Positions 10,394 through 24,600 of a DNA stretch of 64,000 nt are shown piece by piece. The first letter of the stretch is position 1. Each line of letters begins with the position of its first letter. The translations under genes and the position numbers were made by a program. Origin of the DNA: Antedon bifida (Eukaryota; Echinodermata; Crinoidea; Comatulida; Antedonidae); assembly GCA_963402885.1 (NCBI GenBank), contig OY727102.1, forward strand, positions 7,812,001-7,876,000. Direction: 5' to 3'. The notes under the pieces are model-generated. The model saw only the letters and a program-made list of their open reading frames with translations, was not told where the DNA came from and did no database searches.

Positions 10394-12157
10394 ATGAATA
10401 CTAAAACGTTTACCCAATTTTACAGATTGTTTCGTGTACTAAAATTTATTTTTAAAATATATTTTATCTTTATTATAAAAAAAATACAAATTTGGCACTT
10501 AGTCAATAGTTCTATAGAAGTACAACAAATATCCTTGGACCCAAAAGCTGTGAGACGGTTTGCGGTAATTCTTGAAAAGGCTCAGCGGATAATACTTGAA
10601 ATTATAGACATTATAAATCGACAATATATTATTTCCTGTACCGCAATGCATATGGGAACTGAACTCATTTGAAAGAATGTATGCATATGCGTCATATGGC
10701 CTTGCAATGTAAGCTATTGTTTAGTTTATTTGAAATATTATAACTAAAGGAAGAAGACTCTGGCGTTTCAAAATAGTTAGCTCCAAACATTTAAAACGAA
10801 AAATCGAATGTTATTAGTGTAATCTATAGTACTATTTAAGGTGCGCGTTTTAAATAAAATTTAGGCATTTGTGGCATGATGAGATAGTAAGAAAGGAGGA
10901 GTGAAGTGCCAATTACGTGTGTAACAACAGTTTTATTTGGTTTCAATTTAGTAATGAGATAGAGTTCATGAATTGTAAACCAGTAAAATAACTAAACTTT
11001 AAACAACTGGTCTCATAAATTACACATCAAAACCATCCAATCGGTATCGTAATGATGTTAATTATGATTTATTACTAGTAATGCTATATAGATTAGAACA
11101 CTTTTGTTACACATGAAGGAACCGTCAATTGAGTCATCGGTCACGGAAACAGTCTCTGAAGTGGAAACTAAAAGCACAGTTTATCAATTAAAAGTGACAA
11201 TAGATGATGTGCTTTTAGAATTGGTATCAAAATATCATAACATCATCTTGTTTAGTTGAGAAGCATTAAACGATAATTAAACAGACTTTAACCGTTTTTT
11301 TTTTCATATCGGGCATAGTAACACTACAGTATTAAGCAGATGAGGTATTTCATTTCTATATATAAGTTTGAAAATTATATTAGATAAAGTATTAGGTCAG
11401 TTAAAAAATAATCTTTTACAATAATTAACAAAAAACGATTATTTAAGTAAGAAAATATTCAGTCAGCATTGTCCTGTGATAGCGGTAGTTACACTCCGTT
11501 ATACTTATACAATTCCTAATACATAAACGGGCATACATAGGAAGAAGGGCTAGTACTCGTGTGTCCATTACGAGTACGGTGTACGTGTTATACATACATG
11601 TTATTGGTAAGTCAGAGATATTGTAGATAAAAGAATGAAAACAAATGAATGTAGTGTTGGTTTTCAGTTTTCGTCATGAAATTATTGACCGACATAATAA
11701 TATGGTGGAGAACCCGGTTTAACACACGTCTTGTTAGCGTTGAATTCCGTTGCTCGATTGTATGAATGGCTGTTTTGCATGGTATGCCGATACTTATTGA
11801 GACCAACAAAGAAACATGTACCTGATTGTAATGGCGGTACAAGAATGTCGAACGAATGAGTCAACACGTAATATATAACAATTTCAGTACGTAAGCAAAA
11901 TGTTCGGCCTGTCGGTCGATTGTCTCTCAGTCGGTCAATTTTCTATCGGTCAAAATGTTCGGCAGGCTAAAGTTTTGGTCGGCAGGTAGATTTTCGATTA
12001 ATTTTTCTAACCAGTAATTCATAATAATACTACCCGTAGTTAATTTTCACCAATTTGAATTTTTATTACGTACCATAGATTGAAAAAATATAAACATAAA
12101 TAAATAATAAATAAACAAGAATTTTTGAGTAAAATGACTTTAATTAAACTTTAATCC
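10394..12157. other. Spacer between gene B and the transposon block
   Basis: AT-rich sequence with no exon, RNA gene or clear repeat family that I can recognise. A 92-codon plus-strand frame at 10394-10672 has no recognisable motif. Confidence 0.5.
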
Positions 12158-12163
12158 TTTATT
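12158..12163 (-). promoter_or_regulatory. Candidate poly(A) signal for gene B
   Basis: AATAAA on the minus strand about 200 nt past the gene B stop codon. Such hexamers are frequent in AT-rich DNA. Confidence 0.35.
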
Positions 12164-12369
12164 GTACATTTGCTAAGGCATGAACTATGATAACTAAATA
12201 CAATTTGACCGTAACAAGTAATATATTTGTAAGCTTTCAAAAGACTTATAAATTATAGAATTATAAAATTGAATTGAAATACAAAAGCTTATTATCAAGA
12301 TTAAAAGATAGCAAATAGTCTACAACTTATTGTGTTTGTCTTGCTTACATTATAACAATATAAGCAAAT

Positions 12370-12611
12370 CTAGGTCTGTACAGCGGTCAAAGTATGTATG
12401 TCCGCTTGATCCACTTCTATCAGTTCATTTTCTTGGTTTGTGTCACCGGCGGAGGATTTAGGTTGGTTTAACATTTTCCAATGATAGAGCAAGAACAGTA
12501 CAAGTACAATCATTGCAGTTGCAAAAAATGCTGATAAACAGGCAATTGCAGTCGAATGAGACGATACTTTATTGGCTTCTGGTAGTTCTGTTGTTTTCTC
12601 CAATTGAGGTC
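12370..12611 (-). CDS. Gene B exon 22: transmembrane helix and cytoplasmic tail
   Basis: A Glu/Lys-rich stalk (EKTTELPEANKV) leads to a hydrophobic helix (about AIACLSAFFATAMIVLVL and the next few residues), stopped by HWK. The tail is acidic (NQENELIEVDQADIH) and ends TLTAVQT before a TAG stop at 12370-12372. No ITAM, kinase or SH2-type motif is seen. Confidence 0.88.
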
Positions 12612-15600
12612 CTTCAAATGAAATGATATTTAAACTTACATAATATATAGCTTAAGAGAATAACATCCATTCATACCAAACTAGATTTGCAATAAGTAGT
12701 GTTACAAAAAAAATATATATATAAGTTTGCCAAGAAAAAAAATGCTTTTTGAACAAAACTATAGAATAGTTTAGACCCGTTTTTAAAATCTCAACCAACT
12801 TTTCTTCCTTTAAATTCAATATTAAAAAGCTAAGGCAGATAAGCCTTCTGTTCTGATTTGTTTTTCACTACTTCTTATTGCCTCCTTTGTATTCCCTATC
12901 AACACTCATAAATATTTAATGATTTATCAAGAAAATAAAATGTATTAGGCCTATTTGTGGAAAATCAATAAACAACAATATGATATCACAGACAGGACGA
13001 CACAAAAAATAAATAATGAATATGTATTTAGATACTGTTTGTAATCTAAGATTGTAAGCAATCAAAAACATGTACATTTCATCCTTTAAAAAACATTATC
13101 TTATGCCTATGACATGTTTTAAGAAAAGGAAGCTTAACAAACTAAATAACAAATGAACTGTTGGCATGTGTGCAACACCAAATTGCTCAAGGACATATTG
13201 TTATATTCTTCTTTTCGAGACAACCATACTTTCTTTAAATAAAAAGGCACAATAGATAACTGCAATAAAAACAATATAACATACCATACCATGTTATAAT
13301 ATAAAAGCGTAGCTTACGCACTACAAACCTTTAGCACATTTTCCGTTTTTAATCAGAATGTCATCAAGCGCCATGATACCGGTTCGTTCTCGACCGACAA
13401 CACCTTCAAACAGTACCTAAAAATGTAAGTTAGACAGACAGAAATAAAATGATATATTCTAATAGGTCCACATGTTTTCATTATTTTCATGACACAATGG
13501 CATAATTGATTAGGCCATTGTGTTTATTATGCACCAAGTTTTTCTATTATCATGTGTTGACATGACGGTAGTAAAGAATATTATTCAACACTGAATGTAC
13601 CGTAAATGTTTTTGCTTTAGGTAGAATGTTAACTGTGTGTTTACTCCATGTTGACTGATGTCTTCTGGATAACGCGTCAATCACTTTTACTTTTTCTGAT
13701 GAATTTGTGTAGATAGCCATAACGAAATCACCAGTACTGACATACGAATAGTGTAGACAATAATGTAAACCAGCCGAGATGTCTGGTGATGCTAAGCCAA
13801 CACGTTGACCTGTTTTTAACATTTCTGCTTTTGTAAAGATGTAAGAGCTTTGATCTGAAGAAGAATACAAATTTGAAATAACTTTACTTATTTAACTAGG
13901 TGTATAGTATTGTTGGTTTGCTATAAGTATATTTTACCACAAGACGTTGATGCATGTTTATTCATGGTAAAAGTAAAGTTTATCAAGTATTGGCCCTACT
14001 TTTATTGGCGCATTTTATGTAATAACAGATGCAACATTGTAGTACTTCGTTTTCACATTTGCTAAGTGCATGAGCTAGTATAATAGTGTTTTGTGTTTAT
14101 ATAACATTCAATATAAGTATTTAGTAATATACGTTGAAACGTTTAATGTTTTTGTTTATTGTTTTAATTTCCACTTTTTATCATCTAGTTTCATAAGTAC
14201 AGTGTATAAATGTTATTCAAATCTCTCAACACTATAGTTTGTGTCGCATATTGATGAAAGTTTTAAGTGTATACATTATTTTCTACATGTTACGTATACA
14301 AGATAGTTTTAAAGCACTAAAGATAATTATTTTAAGGTAATACATTACTTTGAGACAGTAAAACATATATATCATTTGGTTGATTTCCAACTATTGATGA
14401 TGCATTGAAGAAGGTCCAATTCACAATGTTTCCATCATACTTCCCATTGCCGTTTATTTTGGTGTTTTCTTTAAATCCACATCGTTCTACCCCATTTTCA
14501 AAGTCGCAGCTAGTTTCAGTAACTGGTGGACTCTTAGGATGAGGATCACATGACATTATGACAATTTTAACATCATCAATCGCAATATCACCTTCATATC
14601 CGAATCCAACTATGCCTCTAAAATGTACCTGCAAATACATTTTTTTTAAACATATAAATGTATGCCCTATTTTTACAGTACCTAGAGTACTGTAGGTGTA
14701 GGCTAGATACATTACTTCAAACTATTACCAATTTGTGCGCATGTTGGAAAGGCACTGATAGACGCTTTGTATCTCCTGACACAGTTTTTAGGTCCAGGTG
14801 ATTCTTTAATAGGCCTATAACAATTATTCGTTTCTGCAATTCTATTTAAAATGGATTCTAACCTTCATTGAGTGGTCAAGTATCTCCTTAGAACCGTTCT
14901 TGAAGTATCTTTTAACATTCAGTGGAACAATTGCTTTTCTCCAGTGATCTCCTTGCTCTCCATGTTTTGACCACAACAAGGTCTTTTCACTACGTATTGG
15001 CATTACTCTGTACACCTCCAAACTACCTACTGACTTTCCATTCATGTGATACCAAAAATGAAGACATTTTGATTTAGTTGATGGGGGTAGAGGTGGACTA
15101 GATAATTCTGCAGCGTCAAATGGTATTCGTGGAGGTGACGTTTCGATGTACATATATTTTCCTATTTAAAAAAAAAATGAATTATATAAATTACGTGCAA
15201 TTCCACTAAACACTACAGTTATAGTTATAGCGTATCCTAAAGACAGTTTAGTTTATGTCTTATAACCAGCAACCAATTTTGTTTTATACCATTTTTTTAT
15301 ATTTTGAAAACACAATAAAAATAACTTGAAATTGAACGATCACATAATGAGATAAGTCAATAAAGGCATACCGCCAATGTGTGCATTTAGTGCTACAGTA
15401 CATTCAATACCTTTATTATCTTCATTCATATATGTGTGGTCCTGTATTGGCCCAGTGCTCGTTGTTTCTGTTCTTCCTCCATTTCGCGTCCAATTGAATG
15501 TTGCCGTATGCATACTTTTATAGCCACAACTGCCACTTTCAAAGTCACAATCAATGTTAGGTTCAGTAACTGAAAGTAGAACGATTTTAGAGATGTCACC

Positions 15601-18600
15601 AGCATTTAAATCTATTTAAATTTAAATCTACAGTTTTGTTTGCATTGTTAACAATGTAGTATAATATAACACAAGAAAGTCATAAGAAAAGTGTTAAAAA
15701 GGTACGTTTGAATGATATGTTGGATAACTATAAAATAAAGATTTAATTGTAATATAACCTTAATGACTGTTTTACTACCTTTACTACATGATTTGTCAAG
15801 AAGGAAGACATCATCAATTGCAATGTCAGCGTGGTGTTCACCCCCGGATCTTGGTTCAAACACAATCTAACAAGTAACAATTTATCATTCTTAAAAGCAA
15901 ATCACATATTGAGTAGATTTTGAGTGCTTTTTGCCGTGATTGGTTAGGCTATTTGTATTTTCTTCTTATTAAATGCACACATACCGAGTAGTTTCCTTTA
16001 GTGTGTCCAATATCTATTTGAACGAGGTTCCACCGGTTGCCTTTCTTGCCTACAGAAGACCATATAGGATCAACGGGAAAGTGCTTAATTGATTCATCAT
16101 CGACGTAAATATTGAGAATAGAAACTGCGTTTGAATTCATATAATAATAAAACTGTAAGCATGTTTTTGTTTTAATCATCTCTATTATTGGTGTACGAAG
16201 AAAATTTCGTTCTGCCTGCGGTTGGGTATGTCGAAATGAGATGAAATAATAATGACCTGAAAATATTAAAGAAGAAAAACTTTGGTAAATATAACAAAGT
16301 GTATAAGTATACAAACAATGTAACAGTGTCTGAATCTCTATTCCTATAATAGAAAGTGTTTATAAACATATGAGCGAACCATTACTGCTAATAGATATCA
16401 ACTAAATTGTATGTCTTCATAGTAAAATACATCGTGTCACGCATTTGAAAGTGATCAATTTCATTCACAAAAAAACACATTACTCACCTGATGGCGTTCC
16501 ATACGTATTATCAACATTTGGTAACTTTTTATGTTTGTAAGTTTCTTTATTTGACAGTTGCCACCCGTTAGCCAGTGATATGTTGGTAAAAAAACCACAA
16601 TCCATCTCGAAATTACAGTCTATTTTATCCACTACACCAGGTACTGAAAGAACAGGTAGCACCTCATTACTCAATGTTCTTGTTGTAGATGATTGATGTC
16701 AATGTAATGACAACTGCAATACTGTACTTACATGGGCAATGTCCTTTGTTGATCATGATGTTATCTATTGCTACAAATCCGTTTCTGTCGTTACCTATTC
16801 CGGCTTCAAATATAATCTAGGAAATGTAAATATATCTATGCATTCAGTTAAAAAACATATCGTGTTATAAGATTGTTATGACTTACTTGGTATCTATCAA
16901 AAAAAGTAAAATACTGTAATTGTATAAATGATAGCATAAGCATGTAATTATTTAGTATTATATAACACCTAAATTAATATCTGTCATTTGATTGGACGAT
17001 TGTGGGTGACATTGTGTACAGCGCAATAGTACACACTATTAAACGATCGTTTAATAGTACTTTATTTCGTGTACAAAAAAAACAAATCTTTTCGCATTTG
17101 GAAAACATTTTTTTATACTATTGCTTTTGAAATACAACAGCGCCACCTATTTTGTACTTTCGCCGCGAAGATTACATGTTATGACTGGTTTCGCGAGGGA
17201 AGTACATTTTTGGAGAGATATGTACTTATTTAGATCAAAACGGCATTTAAATTAGCTTTAGATCGTTTGTAGGATTTTAATTAACTAATGGGAACAACTC
17301 TCCCGTTGGAAAAAAATAATTAGCCTAGATGAGTTCTAGTTGTCTATCGATGTTTCGTATTTGGTATTGCTGCCTTTCAGCCTAGCTAGTAGGAGGCCTA
17401 GGCATGTTAGTATTAGACTAGGCCAAGGCGTTTTAGCCTTGCTAGGCCTAAGATTGTTTGGTCGTTTGTTGACATAATTAACACTACAGTAGGTGTGTTT
17501 ATACAATTCATATAAATATAATATTTAATATAATATTATTAAAAATCAAAATGTTACTGTTTCAATCAATGTGAATCAAATGTAGGCCTTGGCTACGCAT
17601 ACTTTTATTTGATTCAAATGACAGGAATCTATTTAGATGTTATATAAAACAAATAACGAATGTTTTATATTCGTGTAATGGTACAAATAATGGCATTTGG
17701 TGAATGATGCAAGGTTCCTTTCATCATTCACCTCATGTCATTATCCATCATACCAACACATAAAGTCAAACATACATTCCAATTTTTCCGCATGCGCATA
17801 ATGAATATATATGTGACTAGGTTGCCACAATCGACTCAAAGCTCTCTTAATGTATGTATAATGCACAGAACACTTGGCATGTGGCCTGTCAACGAGCAAA
17901 TCTTAACAAGGTGTACTTACCGTGAACTGCTCATCTGGTTTTGTTGGCTCAAACTCTAGAGTGTATTTTGCCCACGATGGTGCCATTTGTCTCCTAAGAG
18001 AAGTCATCACCGGTTTCATCGATTCATAACCAAAATTTGCATTCAAACCAAAATCTTGCTTGATTATATATGACATTTGTAGACAATATAGTTTGGCGTA
18101 TTCAAATTTAGGAGATTCAATCGCTACATACTTATCTATGGTCTTATCAGCGTATAAAAATGAATTCACACCTGATAGAAAAAAATAAATAACAAATGTT
18201 ATAATTTATCTATATAAATTACGTACATTAGTATTATTATCATTATCACCATTTTAAAGTAAATCTTCCGTAAATAAAACAACCCTAAGACAATCTAATT
18301 ATTTAAGGTATTTTTGTTTTAAAAAAACAAAAAGTACAAAAATACCAATTTTTATTAATTATATTTATAAAGGCTTGAATGTCGTATAATTAACTAAAAA
18401 CTAGAAGACCAAAAAGTTGTAAAATATGCCTACTTGAAACATTGATTTTTGATTGATGTTTCCATGAATGCCATTTATTATTTGGACGATAATCGTTGTA
18501 GTTACATCTGTTGGGGTGACTATTGAATTGGCAATATGAATATGTAACTGCAGGTTTCGGTGGATTGCATACATTATCAACAAGTGTAATATCATCAAGT

Positions 18601-21600
18601 GCAACATCTCCTTTATGTCCACCAGAAACAAACGCTTCAAAATAGATCTGTAATCAGATAATGACAAAGACGATCGTTAAAATGGAACATGTATTTTATG
18701 TATTTTTTAAAGTATTAAAGCAAAATTGAAATCGATATCTATAATTGTGTGTATGCCTTCATACGGATTAACTGCTTCATTCATCTATTTGAATCTAATG
18801 TAACAGTTTTTTTCGATACAACAACATAATAAAACATATATAACATATAACAATTTTTTTTTTAATAAAGCCTGATTCCCACTTGGAATGGATGAGGCGC
18901 AACGTAATAACCAATCTCAAATCCCAGCAGTTTGGATGATCCATCGCGTTGTGATTGGTCAATATACTTATTTAAGCGTGGTTCCCGCAAGGACGCAACG
19001 CAAAGTGATTTGGCCAATCACAAGCGATAGATTATTCGAATAGGCGAGTATCATTGGTCAACTCGCTTGCGTTGCGTCTACGCCCTTGCATTGCGTCGTA
19101 GTGGTAACGAAGTGTCACCGTGGGTTTACGTGACGTGACGTTAGTGATGTTTGATGTGACATCTAATGTTTAATATATCGGGCACTATTTTTATACTCTA
19201 AAAGGTAACTTATTTAGTATTACTGTTGTATATACCTTCATTTGTTTATCATACAAGTCTATGTTTTCCATTTCAATATTTTTGAGTTTCCAGCCCGACG
19301 TAGTCGATGATGTACTCCAAATTGTGCCTTGGTAAGTCATGTCTCTACGAACATTCAATCTATCTATGTGTTCTCCTTTCATGTGATACCAAAATCGAAG
19401 GCACATCGGTCCATGAACATGTTTGAAAAGGGGTGTGCTGATAAGAAAGCTTGTTTGTCTTGATATGCCAGATGCTTCAACGTATATATAATGACCTTAA
19501 AGGAATAGTATATAGTTGTTATAGTCGTCGTAGTCGTTTAAATCGTAGTAGTTGCAGTGTTCTCAGTCGTCATATTTGTTTAGTAGTCGTAGTGTTTGTA
19601 GTCGTTGTATTTGTAGTCATAGTAGTCGCCATATTCTTAAAGGTAGTCGCCATGGTCGTATATATAGTAGTAGTTGTTTTAATCGTATTAGTTGAAGTAG
19701 TTTTAGTTATCGTAGTTGTCGTAAAGACTGAGATTAATTGTAAAAAATAAAATAGACCTAATCTTCAACTGTGCTAAATTATAAATAGTAATATTTAATA
19801 TATGGAATTGTTAAAGAATATTTAATACTAAATTACCTTTGCCTAGAAGAGTACATAATGTAATAAAACAATATAATATAGGGTATATTTACTCTAATAC
19901 AATCAAAACTATAAGAAAAGAATCAATAACAGTAGCAAAGCTGTATATTAGTATGGGTTATTCTCACCTTCTGTCGTATTCAAAGTATGATCGTTGTCTG
20001 GTCCAGTATTAAGCGAAGGTGTTGGGCCTTGAATTCGTGTCCATGCCTTGTTCCTGCTGTACATGCCTGTTCCTTGGATGTATCCACATATTTCACCTTC
20101 TTCGAAATCACAATCAATTGTTGATTTAAATGGCTCCTTCGTTGGCTTTACTACAACTACAAAAAAAACAAATCATTGGTTTGCAACTTTTGTGTATACG
20201 AGTTTTAAAAAAAACAGGTACATTTTTCCGCGAATGGGAATAACTATGTAAAAAATATATTATTCCTGTCCTAAAGTTATTATTTTTATATTTGAATTAA
20301 TTAATACGTAATCGTTTCGTTATCCTTCATGCCGAGCAGCAAAGAACACGTCACAGAGAGAAAATTCATTACGCTACAGTAGCCTTTCCGAAGAGCTGCA
20401 AATTTCTTTTCCATCGTGGTAAATCATTTCTTGAGCTCTGATTGGTTGCGATATTTTTCGATTCCTCAAAAGGAAATAAAACTGACATCGTCACAAAAAG
20501 AGATTTGGAAGATGGAAATATCAATACACGTGCGCAAAAGTTGACGCTTTAGATTCGCGCGGTTAAATTCGTTTAGTAGAAACAGACTTTATGTTTGTTT
20601 TAGTCACATTATGGTCGTTTTGCACACATATCTTACATTTTTTTACGAAATGGTGGCCGTTTAATTTCACAATAATTAAAATATGCCAAATCGCTTTATA
20701 CCAGTGTTAGACATATGAAAATAATGAAAAATACCTTCTGCTGAACATTCATGATTGTAAAACTCTACGTCATCAATACCAAATACATTTCCTTTATACT
20801 CTGGTTCGAAAACAACCTATTTAAAGACAAAATAATATTATGAGATTAAGAAAAACCCACCCAATCGGCAATTGATGTAAATATGATTTGATAAATATAG
20901 TTTATTTAACGGCAAAAACAACTCACTGTAAAATTGTCATTTGTTAGAGGCAAATCTATTCTTATCTTTTCCCATTTTGTTGAATATGTTTTTACTATTC
21001 GAAATGGATCAACTGGCAACGCATTTTTTCCATCTGCCTGATCAATAATGTAGATGTTTAAATATCCGTATGAACAGTAATGTATAGTGCATTTGTAATA
21101 GAATGTCAAACAATTGGAAACGCTATTACTGAAAATGTATGGCGTCCGAAAAGTCCAACCAGCTTTCGCATACTTTAAACCCACAAAATGTCCTATAAAA
21201 TAATAATAAATACAATAAATAACATTTTTGTACTTCAGTAATTTTGAAAAATTGTTTTTCATAATAATGATTAGTATTGTTGTTCTTAACATTATAATCA
21301 ATATGATAAACGGAACTACGTAAGTGATACCGTCTAGTTATGTGGGTTTTATTCCAGATTTGGCAGCTTTTAGGTTCACATTTTTTTTAAATACAGTACA
21401 GCCAAATTTCTGTTTCTGTTCCTGATAATGGAGATGAAGGCATTGTATTGTATAGGAGGTTGTGTTAACCCCATGGAGGAAAAAATTGATTGTGATTAGT
21501 CCTTTAAAAATGACCCTAACTTGCTAGTAAAAAAAGATACAGCTTTCCTTGTTTATTGTTATGTTATTGGTAGTATTGTTGTATGTAGGAGTTAGTGGGT

Positions 21601-24600
21601 TTTCAGCATTAAGCTTGTCCAGACTAATCTGCCTTGTATAATAATATTATGAATGAGTGCCTTGATGTCCCATGCTAGTTTTAGCTTGAATGAATAAATT
21701 ACAGCAAAAGCGGGTATATCAAAACATTAAAGGCATGTGTTTATGTAATCCAAAATGTATACAAAGTTGAATGGTAAGCTTAAATGACTATAATTATCTA
21801 GATTGAAGGTATAATTATCAATTTTACCAGGACATTATTGTCTGAACTCACACATTTTTTCCACTTTTTGATAGTATAATTCTTCTCGGATAAGGCCAAT
21901 AAACCGTAGGTCTAGTGTACACAAAATACTGATGTCCAATTTAAAGAATGTATTACATCTCTCGAGACGAGTTGGGGATTATATATAAGATAAATGTATA
22001 CCTTAGCTATCAAGGATTATACTTATATCATTGGTTTCAATGAAAAAAGTATAACTTACCATTTGTTCCAACAGTATGGTCATATCCTGATTTAACCCCC
22101 AAACTAGTCTCTTTCTCGTCATATGAACCATATCCACACTCATTGGTCTCAAATGTGCAACTCGCGTCTTCTATATTCTTCACTTGCCATGGTGTGTCAG
22201 TTGGAGTGGGTGAGGTATTTTCTATTGGAGATATAACATAACGTAGAAAACGTAAACATATATTTTCCATTTGAAACATTTTTGCAAACATTTTAAAAAT
22301 GTTGTTCGATGTTGTAGGCTAATTGTTCACAACATCAAAGCCGAGATATTTAATTCAATTCCTTCAATGTAAACAGGGGATCAATTACATGTGTAGGCCT
22401 ACCTAATAAGTGTTAAAATGGGGGAGAATTAGCTTTATTTGCCTCGTTAGATGCAACATTAAATCCCCATTTTACTCATAAACATTCATCATTTATATAA
22501 TAACCAACTTACTCATAAAGTATACAATATATTTTGTGTAAATGGAGGATGTTGGTATTTTTTAGAATAAACTGTTGGTATCTGGTTCAATTGATTATTT
22601 CAATGAACGCATTTCATTTGGGAATTAATTAATAGTAAACTTACGTATTGGACAACTTCCACTAAGAACATCAACGTCATCAACGCAGAAGGAACCTTGA
22701 CTTGGATTGCTTCCACGAATTGCTTCAAAGATCAGTCGAAAGGGATCATCCGTATCGGTTAGTTGAAAACTACCTCGATGCCACGATGATCGTTGATCAC
22801 CTCGGACATTCCACATTAACTCTTTCTTGTTATTTTTCTCTGAAAACACTTTTAGTTCACCTACGTTTACACCAGATATGTAATACCAGAACAATACGCA
22901 GTAGTCTTCTGCAGTTATGTTCTGAATTGGTGATGTGATTCTAGCTCTGTGGCCTTCATATCGTGGCGTATTATCTGGGTCTACACACAAGTAATGCCCT
23001 ATGTTCAAAATGAATATAAGTTGGAATTTGAATAATAATGTTATAAAAGTAGAAAATATTATTAAGGTAAAAAAGATGAATTGCCTGGAAAGTAAGACGT
23101 ACGTAGTGATGTATGTGACGCACTGGATGGCTACATCTTTTCGGAAATTGCAGTTTTTCAACATAATATTCTTTTTTTCTCTCTCTCTCTCTCTCTTATT
23201 TAAAGCTATGCTGACAAAATAATATCATTAATTGAAAAATCACGTTTTGTGTACAAATGTCCAAAGCGACACTCAAAATGTATTAATCAATTTTATATCT
23301 AATCTTAATTTATCACAATTGTTTATTTTTACTAAATATTGAGTGAGAAAGAGCCTTTTAGATATCGTATTATATTTTTTCTAATATTGAAGTAGCCTAC
23401 CATAGTCAAATCCAAATGTATGGTCTTCATCTGGTCCATCTCCTGACATCCCATCGTCTGCCTGTTGCCGTATCCAATCGACATCAACATTAGTGTTCGT
23501 TTGGTAACCACAAAGGTTGTATTCGAAGTCACATGATATGTCAGGCATTACCGAATCTGAAACATAAACAGTAACCTTACACGTATGGCCAATTCTACAA
23601 TATGCTATATTTGGATAATATGAACTAATTTCCTCTATGTTTGCTAACTAGCCTATATTATAACACCTAAATATATTCATGTCATGTAATAGTACGTACT
23701 ATTTAACGATCGTTCGATCTCTCGTTCAAAAAGATCAGAAGAACAGCAATAAAAAAAATCTTCTTACTGTAGATGTTCCATAAATGAAATACAGTAATAC
23801 TTTTATATATATATTCGTGCGTGGTGCAAATAACTTTATTGGGTGAAATGTAAATTTTATCTTTCACCTTATGACATTATTTGTACCACAGCACTGATAA
23901 ACATTCATTATTTATATACTAATCCATCATATGTCACACTAAAAAATCACATTTAATCCAATATTTAGTTATTTTTCTTACGTGTTCCCAAACATCTTTC
24001 ATCTGTAATAACAACATCATCTAATAACACATAGCTATCGGGACGTCGTTCAGCTTCAATTACAATCTTCATTAAACCAAAACAGAAATGGTAATTAAAT
24101 GTCTTACATTACTAATTACTACTCCAATTTAGGAAACCCCATCATTGAGGCGATACTTGGTTATTGTTAAGGGTTTCCTTAATAGACGTTCTACTGTAAA
24201 TTGTAAAGATTAGAATTCGGGAACTCTGGTCTTCGCTACATCACTCTAAATGTCTCGTATTCGGACGACATAGAGTATACTGTATCATTAGGCACATCAT
24301 AACATAACACAACATGCCAATAAATAAGATCGATGATATGATATATGATTGTATTACTATTTCAACATTTATTTTGTAGTGATTACCTTAAAATCAGTAC
24401 TACTCGATAGATCCAACTCAATTGGTCGCCAGACCTTTCCTAAATTGCCTGTTACCTCCCAAATTGGCTCATCGAAATAGGCACTGTTGTATGTTTGGTA
24501 TACACGAATTGTCCCCCCTCGGGCATTTTTGTTTGGATTATACAGTTTATACCAGAAAGTCAAGCACCTCGGTCCACCGTCGATTACTTCTATTAGAAGT

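Noticed and set aside
10394-10672. 92-codon plus-strand frame as a gene
   Set aside because: No homology recognised, low-complexity start, no supporting exons.
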